From positions 944,707-1,008,706 of the forward strand of contig NZ_LMEP01000012.1 in assembly GCF_001426405.1 (NCBI RefSeq): DNA of 64,000 nucleotides, given 5' to 3'. Below the pieces are notes generated by a model. The model was not told the DNA's origin. It made no database searches and was given only the letters and a program-made list of their open reading frames with translations. Positions 25,760 through 32,058 of the stretch are shown here, in pieces. The stretch comes from Streptomyces sp. Root1304. Lineage in GTDB: Bacteria; Actinomycetota; Actinomycetes; Streptomycetales; Streptomycetaceae. The stretch's first letter is position 1; every line of letters starts with the position of its first letter. The position numbers were made by a program, and so were the translations under genes.

Positions 25760-25789
25760 ATCGTAACCAGCACTGAGTACCCGTACCTA
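25760..25789 (-). promoter_or_regulatory. MacR-box-like site and -10 element before DUF4126 gene
   Basis: TGAGTAC (25774-25780), CC, then GTACCTA (25783-25789) matches the reported MacR box TGAGTACnnGTACTCA at 12 of 14 defined bases. On the minus strand it lies 8 bases before TACGAT (25765-25760), covering the -35 position, where an activator would contact polymerase. Confidence 0.6.
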
Positions 25790-25986
25790 GGGGGCGAGAT
25801 GAGTAGGTGCGCGGATGGGCTCGGCACCGCCCAGGCGGAAGAGTGGAGTCCACGGAAGGGGCGCGGCTCCGGGCACCGCGGACACGGGGCCGCGGAACCG
25901 GGGCCGCGCGCCTGCCGCTACGGGGCACGGGGGTGTCACGGGGGAGTGCGGAAGCGTGCGGAGAGCGCGCGGACGTACGGCGTTGT
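25790..25986. other. Non-coding gap between DUF4126 promoter and TetR terminator
   Basis: About 200 bases with no convincing gene on either strand and no further repeat. Together with the flanking promoter and terminator it fills the 327-base gap between the two minus-strand genes. Confidence 0.4.
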
Positions 25987-26049
25987 ACGGAGAAGGCCGG
26001 TGCGGCGGGGCTCGGGGGGATCGAGCCGCGTCGCACCGGCCTTCTCCGT
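25987..26049 (-). terminator. Long terminator hairpin after the TetR/ABC operon
   Basis: ACGGAGAAGGCCGGTGCG (25987-26004) is perfectly complementary to 26032-26049, an 18-bp stem. The 27-base interior forms a second stem from GGGGCTCG and CGAGCC. It starts 31 bases past the TetR stop. Confidence 0.8.
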
Positions 26050-26079
26050 GCGTGTCCCTCTGTCGGCGGGTGCCGCGCG

Positions 26080-26688
26080 CTACCGGCCGCCGACCCGGCC
26101 GTGCAGCAGCCGGGAGAGCGCCGCGTGCACGTCGTCGAGCGAACGCTCGCTCTGGAAGGCCTGCCAGTCGAGCGCCGCCACGAGCACCATGCCGACCAGG
26201 GCCGCCGCCGTCAGCTGGACGTCGATGTCGTCGCTCAGCTCACCGGCCTCGACCCCGTCGCGCAGCACTCCCTCGACCACCGCGACGGCCTCCTGGCGGA
26301 CCACCAGGAGCGTCGAGTTCCAGGCCCGGTTGGTGCGCCACAGCTCGGCCACGTACAGCTGGGTGAAGGCCGGGTAGCGGTCGATGAAGACGAGACCCGC
26401 CCGGATCATCGCGTCCAGCGCGTCGACCCGGCTCCCGCCGCGCTCGGCGGTCTCCTCGGCCGCCGAGCGGAGCGAGGCCGCGAGCAGCGCGACCCCGTGG
26501 CGCAGCAACTCCTCGAACAGCTCGGTCTTGCTCTTGAAGTTGTAGTAGACCGTGCCCTTGGCCACGCCGGCCCGCTCCGCGATCTCGTCGACGGTCGTCG
26601 CGGAGAAGCCCTGCTCCGCGATGAGGGTGACCGCCGCTTCGTAGAGCTTCGCGCGCGTGGCCTGGCGTCGGGTGCTGCTGCTGTCCAT
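26080..26688 (-). CDS. TetR-family repressor of the YhgE/ABC operon
   Basis: Dimeric ligand-responsive repressor of 202 residues. The N-terminal helix-turn-helix is clear: LYEAAVTLIAEQGFSATTVDEIAERAGVAKGTVYYNFKSKTELF (about 15-58). The C-terminal ligand domain is variable. The gene is last of a three-gene minus-strand operon with a permease and an ATPase, and the only strong palindrome at the operon's start (29707-29732) is TetR-like, so it probably represses its own operon and senses a substrate of the transporter. ATG 26688 is used; GTG 26721 would add 11 residues. Neither has a strong ribosome site, and only 43 bases separate it from the permease. Confidence 0.9.
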   Translation of the reverse strand: MDSSSTRRQATRAKLYEAAVTLIAEQGFSATTVDEIAERAGVAKGTVYYNFKSKTELFEELLRHGVALLAASLRSAAEETAERGGSRVDALDAMIRAGLVFIDRYPAFTQLYVAELWRTNRAWNSTLLVVRQEAVAVVEGVLRDGVEAGELSDDIDVQLTAAALVGMVLVAALDWQAFQSERSLDDVHAALSRLLHGRVGGR

Positions 26689-26731
26689 GGGCTCGATTCT
26701 CACAGGTGCGGCGGGCGTCACCGGCCGCGTC

Positions 26732-28819
26732 TCACAGGGTCAGTTCGGGGTGGAGCCGGTCCAGCGTCCACACCTGCCGCTTGCGGGCCGAGACGGCGGT
26801 CAGGGCCAGGGCACCCACCGTGAACGCGGTCAGGACCGCGCAGGCCTGCCAGACGGGCCCGATCCCGCCGCCCGTGATCAGCCGGCGCAGGGCCTCGACC
26901 ACGTAGCTCATCGGCAGGAAGGGGTGGATCGCGTTGAAGAAGGCCGGGCTGGTCTGGACGGGGTAGGTGCCGCCCGCCGAGGTCAGCTGGAGCATCAGCA
27001 CGGCGAGCACCAGGATGCGGCCGGCCGCGCCGAAGCGGGCGTTGAGCCACTGGATGATCGCGGCGAAGCAGCAGGTGACCACGGCGAGGAAGCCGACGGT
27101 TCCGGCGGCCCGGTCCATCTGGAGGCCGAGGCCCCAGTGCAGGACCGACATGAGGGCGCCGACCTGGAGGACGCCGAGCGCGGCCACCGGGAGCCAGCCC
27201 GCGAGGGCGATCCGCCAGGCGGAGCCGCCCGCGGCGAGGGCCCGGCGGTTCAGCGGCTGGATGATCATGTACGCGACCATCGCGCCGACCCAGAGGGAGA
27301 GCGGGATGAAGTACGGGGCGAAACCGGTGCCGTAGTTCGGCGCCTTGTGCAGCGACTGGGAGGCCAGCCGCACCGGGTCGGCCATGACCTCGGTGCGCCG
27401 GTCGCGGTCCTGCTGGTCGTAGTCGGGGATCCGGCCGACGCCGTCCTTCAGGCCGGCGGCGAGGCTTCCGGAGCCGTCGGCCAGCTTGAACAGGCCGCCG
27501 TCCAGGTCGCCCGCGCCCTTCTTCAGCTTGCCGACGCCGGTGTCGAGGTTCACGGAGCCGGCCTTGGCGTCGGTGATGCCGGTGTGCAGCCGGTCCGCGC
27601 CCGCCGCGACCTTCTTCGCGCCCGCGTTGAGCTCGTTGATCTTCTTGACGGCGCCCTCCACGTCCTCGTCGAGGTGCGGGGCGCGGGCGGCCAGTTCGTC
27701 GGCCTGCTTCTTGAGCGTGACGAGCCGGGCGTCCAGGGTCTTCAGGTCGCCGCCGCTGTCCTTGGTCAGCTGGTGGACGTCGTCGGCGATGACCGCCACG
27801 TCCCCGGCGGTGACCGTCGCCTCCTTGAGGACCCCGCACACCCGGGTGTCGGGCTCCGGCCTGTCCACACACTCCTCGCGGTGGAGCGTGGCCAGGTCGG
27901 TGTCGGCCTTGTGCGCGGCGGTGCGGATCAGCGGGGCGCGCTTCACCAGGTCGTCCAGGTTGTGGCGGACGGCCGTGGCGGAGTCGGAGACCAGCCGGGC
28001 GGTGTCACGGATCGACCGGCCGTTGTCCGCGAGATAGGGGCGGACCTTGTCGGCGGTGCCGTTCACCTTGTCGGCGAGGGCCTGGGTGCCGTCCGCGACC
28101 TTGCGGGAGCCGCTCTCCAGGTCCTTCGCGCCCTTGTCGAGCTTCTTCAGGCCGGCGGCGAGGTCGCCGCTGCCGGTCTTGGCGGTCGAGAGGCCGTCCG
28201 CCAGGTTCTTGGAGCCCTTCTTCGCCTTGTCCACGCCCTGCTTGAGGTCGCCCGCGCCCTTGGCGGCCTCGGCGGTCGCGTCGTGGATGTCGGAGAAGGA
28301 GACGAAGATCTTGTCGAGGAAGGTGCGGGAGGACTTCGTGGAGGCGGCGGTGCGCACCTCGGAGAAGACCGTCCGGGAGATCTGGCCGACGATGTAGTTG
28401 TTGGCGTCGTTGGTCCGCACCCGCAGGGCGCCGGTCTCGGGCGCGTCGCCGGAGCTGGAGGCGATGCGGGAGCTGAAGTCGCCGGGCATGGTCAGGGACA
28501 GGTAGTACGTGCCGTCCTCGACGCCCTTGCGGGCCTCGGCGTCGCTCACCCGGTGCCAGTCGAAGGTCTTGCTCTCCAGGAGGCCTTCGGTGATGTCGTC
28601 GCCGGCGTGGATCGACTTGCCGTCGGCGGTGGCGCCGCGGTCCTCGTTGACGAGGGCGACGGGGATCTTGTCGAGCCTGCCGTACGGGTCCCAGAACGAG
28701 TACAGGTACAGGGCGCCGTATAGCAGCGGCAGCAGCAGGATCGCGACGAGCGCGGCGCGCGGCAGCTTTCCCCTGCCGAAGCGCCTCAGCTCAAGCGCGG
28801 CCAGTTTCGGCGAGCGCAT
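26732..28819 (-). CDS. YhgE/Pip-type ABC-2 membrane protein
   Basis: Membrane protein of 695 residues. One N-terminal membrane segment (about 22-42) is followed by a large extracytoplasmic region to about 480, then five or six membrane segments. The external part has long heptad-like repeats of KxxxGxxxLxxGL form (for example GAGDLKQGVDKAKKGSKNLADGL and GSGDLAAGLKKLDKGAKDLESG), typical of YhgE/Pip proteins related to phage-receptor Pip and ABC-2 exporters. ALYLYSFWDPYGRLDKIPVALVNED is the family's N-terminal signature. The gene overlaps the upstream ATPase by 29 bases. Likely exports a hydrophobic or envelope compound; the substrate is unknown. Confidence 0.85.
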   Translation of the reverse strand: MRSPKLAALELRRFGRGKLPRAALVAILLLPLLYGALYLYSFWDPYGRLDKIPVALVNEDRGATADGKSIHAGDDITEGLLESKTFDWHRVSDAEARKGVEDGTYYLSLTMPGDFSSRIASSSGDAPETGALRVRTNDANNYIVGQISRTVFSEVRTAASTKSSRTFLDKIFVSFSDIHDATAEAAKGAGDLKQGVDKAKKGSKNLADGLSTAKTGSGDLAAGLKKLDKGAKDLESGSRKVADGTQALADKVNGTADKVRPYLADNGRSIRDTARLVSDSATAVRHNLDDLVKRAPLIRTAAHKADTDLATLHREECVDRPEPDTRVCGVLKEATVTAGDVAVIADDVHQLTKDSGGDLKTLDARLVTLKKQADELAARAPHLDEDVEGAVKKINELNAGAKKVAAGADRLHTGITDAKAGSVNLDTGVGKLKKGAGDLDGGLFKLADGSGSLAAGLKDGVGRIPDYDQQDRDRRTEVMADPVRLASQSLHKAPNYGTGFAPYFIPLSLWVGAMVAYMIIQPLNRRALAAGGSAWRIALAGWLPVAALGVLQVGALMSVLHWGLGLQMDRAAGTVGFLAVVTCCFAAIIQWLNARFGAAGRILVLAVLMLQLTSAGGTYPVQTSPAFFNAIHPFLPMSYVVEALRRLITGGGIGPVWQACAVLTAFTVGALALTAVSARKRQVWTLDRLHPELTL

Positions 28820-29684
28820 CGGCCGCCCCCTCCTCGGTCGTGTCTTCGGTGTCGTCCCCGGTGCCGGTCCCGGGGGTGCTCCCGCCCCTGGCGGCGGACG
28901 CGGGCCCGGCCGTCTCCGGCTCGGGCGTCCCGCCCTCGGTGGTGTCCGGACCGGGCGTCTGCGCCTCGGCCGCTCCGTCGAGGGTGGTGATGCGCAGGGC
29001 GTCCTCGGGGGCCTCGCTGCACACGGCGAGGACGGTCGTGCCCGCGGCGGCCAGGGACCGCAGCAGCGCCCACGCCTCCGCCCGGTCGGCGTCGGAGAGC
29101 TTCAGGTCCGTGTCGTCCACGGCGAGCAGCCGGGGCCGGCCGATCAGGGCCAGCGCGATCGAGAGCCGGAGCGCTTCGAGCCGCTCCAGGTCCCGTACGG
29201 AGGTCCGCTCGCCCTTCGGCAGGGCGGCCAGGTCGAGACCGGCGGCCGTCACGGCCTCCTCGATCCGGGCCCGGGCCGTCGCCGCCCGCTCGGCGGGGCG
29301 CAGCAGCAGGGTCCGGAAGGAACCGTCGAACCGGCGCTGGAGCAGGGCCCGCTCGCGCAGGTGCTCGGCGACCGTGAAGGCGGGGTCGAGCTCGCTGACG
29401 CCGGGGACCTGCCCGAGGGCGCTGATCCGCCGCACCGCCGCCATCTTCCGGGGCAGCGGCAGACCGCCGACCTCGGCGGTGCCCTCCTTGGCCTTCATCC
29501 GGCCGGTGAGCGCGAGCAGCAGACAGGTGCGGCCCGATCCCGACGGTCCCTCGATCGCCACCAGCGCACCCGGCTCGGCCCGGAAGGAAACCTTCCGGAA
29601 GGCCCAGCCGCGCGGCCCCTTCAGTCCGAACCCGTCCGCGACGACGGCGGCGCCGTGCGGCCGCTCCTCGGCTTCCGCTCCCAC
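28791..29684 (-). CDS. ABC transporter ATP-binding protein, divergent
   Basis: Predicted ATPase partner of the YhgE-type permease, 297 residues. Walker A is GPSGSGRT, with Arg-Thr in place of the usual Lys-Ser/Thr, so the invariant Lys is missing. Walker B is RLLAVDD with Asp instead of the catalytic Glu. The signature motif is also degenerate (TSVRDLERLEALRL). These changes suggest weak or no ATP hydrolysis, or an unusual mechanism. The last 70 residues are a Pro/Thr/Gly/Glu-rich disordered tail. GTG start at 29684. The operator at 29707 lies 23 bases upstream, making this the first gene of the operon. Confidence 0.75.
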   Translation of the reverse strand: MGAEAEERPHGAAVVADGFGLKGPRGWAFRKVSFRAEPGALVAIEGPSGSGRTCLLLALTGRMKAKEGTAEVGGLPLPRKMAAVRRISALGQVPGVSELDPAFTVAEHLRERALLQRRFDGSFRTLLLRPAERAATARARIEEAVTAAGLDLAALPKGERTSVRDLERLEALRLSIALALIGRPRLLAVDDTDLKLSDADRAEAWALLRSLAAAGTTVLAVCSEAPEDALRITTLDGAAEAQTPGPDTTEGGTPEPETAGPASAARGGSTPGTGTGDDTEDTTEEGAADALAETGRA

Positions 29685-29706
29685 GGGCCCACCCCCCGAT
29701 TCCCCA

Positions 29707-29732
29707 TTTTGAACTGACTGGTCAGTTCAAAA
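29707..29732. promoter_or_regulatory. Perfect 12+12 bp operator of the TetR/ABC operon
   Basis: TTTTGAACTGAC (29707-29718) and GTCAGTTCAAAA (29721-29732) are perfect inverted arms around TG. The AT-rich ends stand out in this GC-rich DNA. The inner ACTGAC/GTCAGT resembles many TetR-family sites. It lies just before the ATPase gene on the minus strand and about 115 bases from the divergent HEPN gene, so it might affect both. Confidence 0.8.
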
Positions 29733-29848
29733 ACTACCCCGCGCCGGGAGTTGAGGCAAAACCCCAGGTCAGCGCGATTGTCAGTGGGGCGGTGCACGAT
29801 GAACACATACGGCCACAAGGCCGTCACGCGACGACAGGAGGACTCGTC

Positions 29849-30379
29849 ATGGCAAGCCCTTCCGCAGCAGCCGCGCCCCGCCGCCACTCCGACGGCCGCC
29901 CCGCTCCCGCACGGTCCGGACCCGCGTCCGACATCCACCCCGTCCCGCGCCGCACCACCGCCCCGCCCGCCGCCCTCGACCTCCTCGCCAAGGCCCGCGC
30001 CGGACTGGCCGAGGCGGCCGGCCTCGACCGCCCCCACGAGCGGTACGCCGCCGCGCACCTCGCCGCCCTCCGGGCCGCCGCCGCCGTGCTCGCCGCCCGC
30101 GCCAGACCCGAGACCCACCCCCGCCGCCGGCAGCGGATACGGAGCGCCTGGGAACTCCTCGCCGAGCTGGCGCCCGAGCTGACCGAGTGGAGCGCCCTCT
30201 TCGCCGCCGGAGCCCAGCGCCGGGCCCGCGCCGAGGCCGGGATCGCGAGCGCCGCGACCCGGCGCGAGGCCGACGACCTGCTCAGGGACGCCGCGCTCTT
30301 CCTCCGCCTGGTCGAGCGGCTGCTCGCCCTCCAGCCGGTGCTGCCCCGTCAGCCGGGGGCGGACGAGGCGGGAGGATGA
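29849..30379 (+). CDS. SAV_6107-family HEPN domain protein
   Basis: Protein of 176 residues. After a Pro/Arg-rich disordered stretch of about 40 residues there is an all-helical domain: ALDLLAKARAGLAEAAGLDRPHERYAAAHLAALRAAAAVLAARA, then RRRQRIRSAWELLAELAPELTEWSALFAAGA. This is the SAV_6107-type HEPN fold. The RxxxxH RNase motif of HEPN toxins is not clearly present, so nuclease activity is not claimed. ATG 29849 has ACAGGAGGA upstream. A methyltransferase gene follows after 67 bases on the same strand. Role unknown; it is conserved at this place in Streptomyces as I recall. Confidence 0.7.
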   Translation: MASPSAAAAPRRHSDGRPAPARSGPASDIHPVPRRTTAPPAALDLLAKARAGLAEAAGLDRPHERYAAAHLAALRAAAAVLAARARPETHPRRRQRIRSAWELLAELAPELTEWSALFAAGAQRRARAEAGIASAATRREADDLLRDAALFLRLVERLLALQPVLPRQPGADEAGG

Positions 30380-30446
30380 TCCGAAAGCGGGGGACCAGGC
30401 CATAGGGTGGGGAACGTCCGTACCCGTCACCGAGGAGTCAACAGCC

Positions 30447-31235
30447 GTGCCGGACCCTTCCCCTGTCTTCGGTCGAGAGGCGACGTCGCGCCCGTCGCGC
30501 GCCTCCCTGCGCACCGCCGTCGTCTGGGACGTCCTCAAGGACGCCCTCGACCGCCGGGTCGAGGCCACCGGGAAGGACGGCCTCGACGTCCTCGACACGG
30601 GCGGCGGCTCCGGCAACTTCGCGGTGCCGGTCGCCCGCCTCGGCCACCGGGTCACGGTCGTCGACCCCAGCCCCAACGCCCTGTTCGCGCTGGAGCGCCG
30701 GGCCGCCGAGGCCGGGGTCGCCGACCTCGTCACCGGCGTCCAGGGGGACATCAGCGGCCTCTTCGACGTCGTCGGGCGCGAGAGCTACGACACCGTGCTC
30801 TGCCACGGCGTCCTGGAGTACGTCGACGACCCCGCCGAGGGCGTGCGGAACGCCGTCGCGGCGCTCCGCCCCGCCGGCAGCCTCAGCCTGCTCGCCGCCG
30901 GCCTCGGCGGCGCCGTCCTGGCCCGTGCCCTGGCCGGCCACTTCACCGAGGCCCGGCACGCCCTCGGCGACCCGGCCGGCCGCTGGGGCGCCGGCGACCC
31001 CGTACCCCGGCGCTTCACCGCCGAGCAGCTCACCGAGCTGGCCGACGAGGCCGGTCTCGACGTCGGCGCGGTGCACGGCGTCCGGGTCTTCGCCGACCTC
31101 GTCCCCGGCGTCCTCGTCGACACCGAACCCGGTGCGGCCGAGGCCCTGCTCAAGCTGGAGGCGGCCGCTGCCGAGCTGCCCTCCTTCCACGCCATCGCCA
31201 CCCAGTTGCACGTGCTGGGCGAGAAGCGCGCCTGA
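30447..31235 (+). CDS. Class I SAM-dependent methyltransferase
   Basis: Protein of 262 residues with a seven-strand methyltransferase fold. Motif I is VLDTGGGSGNFAVPVA, slightly unusual in having TGGGSG rather than the common G-C-G-x-G. Motif II is VTVVDPSP, and LVTGVQGDISGL and YDTVLCHGVLEYVDDP are the motif III/post-I region. The LCHGVLEYV segment is of the UbiE/small-molecule type. The second half (from FTAEQLTELADEAGL) is the lid region common to these enzymes. GTG start with GAGGAG upstream. It may be co-transcribed with the HEPN gene. Substrate unknown. Confidence 0.8.
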   Translation: MPDPSPVFGREATSRPSRASLRTAVVWDVLKDALDRRVEATGKDGLDVLDTGGGSGNFAVPVARLGHRVTVVDPSPNALFALERRAAEAGVADLVTGVQGDISGLFDVVGRESYDTVLCHGVLEYVDDPAEGVRNAVAALRPAGSLSLLAAGLGGAVLARALAGHFTEARHALGDPAGRWGAGDPVPRRFTAEQLTELADEAGLDVGAVHGVRVFADLVPGVLVDTEPGAAEALLKLEAAAAELPSFHAIATQLHVLGEKRA

Positions 31236-31319
31236 CCGGGACGGTCACCCGTTCGGCGGTGCGGGCGGTGGTGCTCCATGGAGTACGCCACAGCCCGCCC
31301 GGTAAGGGGCTCCGCCCCG

Positions 31320-31507
31320 TATGATCGGGGGACAGCATCCGGCATGACGGACGAGGGGCTGGGGAATCAACGCCTCAGCAACCGATCCGCATGGCGGCCC
31401 GGATTGGCTATTCGGTAGTGAGGGCGGGTTTCACGGGGGCGATTCCCTGCCTATCCTGAAAGGGCCGCAAACCGGTCGCCCCCGCGACCGACGACTAGGA
31501 GGACTCC
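31320..31507 (+). promoter_or_regulatory. Promoter and long structured leader of the DUF3040 gene
   Basis: TATGAT at 31320-31325 is a strong -10 element and predicts a leader of about 175 bases. It contains three perfect or nearly perfect stems: GCTGGGG/CCTCAGC (31358-31379), CCGATCC/GGATTGG (31382-31407) and CGGTCGC/GCGACCG with a CCCC loop (31473-31490), the last placed just before the ribosome site AGGAGG. No known riboswitch core was recognised. Upstream bases 31236-31319 hold nothing clear. Confidence 0.45.
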
Positions 31508-31912
31508 GTGCCGCTCTCGGAGCACGAGCAGCGAATGCTCGAGCAGATGGAGCGAGCGCTGTACGCCGAAGATCCCAAGTTCGCGACAGCGCTCGAGGGA
31601 AGCGGACTGCGTACGTACACCCGGCGACGGGTCTACCAAGCGGTCGCCGGCTTCCTGGTGGGTATCGCGCTCCTCATGGCCGGAATGGTCGCACAGCAGA
31701 TCTGGATCAGCGTGGTGGGATTCCTCGTCATGCTGGGCTGCGCGGTCCTGGCCGTCACCGGATGGCGCAAGGCGCCCAAGCCGGGTGAGCAGCAGGCCAG
31801 TGGTGGCGGAATGGCGGCCGGAGGCCGTCAGACCCGGCAGCGACGCTCCATGATGAACCGGATGGAAGAGCGGTGGCAGCGCCGCCGCGACGAGCAGGGC
31901 GGCGGCCACTGA
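31508..31912 (+). CDS. DUF3040 membrane protein
   Basis: Small membrane protein of 134 residues. The N-terminus MPLSEHEQRMLEQMERALYAEDPKFATAL is the DUF3040 signature. Two membrane segments follow (about 48-90: VAGFLVGIALLMAGMVAQQIWISVVGFLVMLGCAVLAVTGW). The tail is basic and Gly/Arg/Gln-rich. GTG start with TAGGAGGACT upstream. Members of this family are widespread in actinobacteria and often sit near division genes; their function is not known to me. It ends at two strong terminators. Confidence 0.85.
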   Translation: MPLSEHEQRMLEQMERALYAEDPKFATALEGSGLRTYTRRRVYQAVAGFLVGIALLMAGMVAQQIWISVVGFLVMLGCAVLAVTGWRKAPKPGEQQASGGGMAAGGRQTRQRRSMMNRMEERWQRRRDEQGGGH

Positions 31913-31944
31913 CGGCCCCCTGAGCGGAGGCCCCGCACCCCTCT

Positions 31945-32004
31945 GTACGACCGAGCCCCGTGGAGCCCGCGCCTCAGCGCGGACCCCACGGGGCTCGGTC
32001 GTAC
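31945..32004. terminator. Very strong bidirectional terminator (first of two)
   Basis: GTACGACCGAGCCCCGTGG (31945-31963) is perfectly complementary to 31986-32004, a 19-bp stem with a small inner stem. It lies between convergent genes. Confidence 0.85.
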
Positions 32005-32017
32005 CCGGAGCCGGGCC

Positions 32018-32045
32018 GAGGGGGCTCGTGGCGACGAGCCCCCTC
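32018..32045. terminator. Second hairpin between convergent genes
   Basis: GAGGGGGCTCGT (32018-32029) and ACGAGCCCCCTC (32034-32045) pair perfectly over four bases. Placed 14 bases before the end of the transglutaminase gene, it probably terminates that minus-strand operon. Confidence 0.7.
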
Positions 32046-32058
32046 ACCCCGTCCGCCG

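Noticed and set aside
29849-30379. HEPN protein as half of a toxin-antitoxin pair
   Set aside because: No RxxxxH nuclease motif and no MNT nucleotidyltransferase or small antitoxin gene is adjacent; the next gene is a methyltransferase.
30236-31507. 6C RNA or a known riboswitch upstream of DUF3040
   Set aside because: One hairpin has a C-rich loop, but only four C and without the paired arrangement of 6C RNA; no conserved riboswitch core could be aligned.
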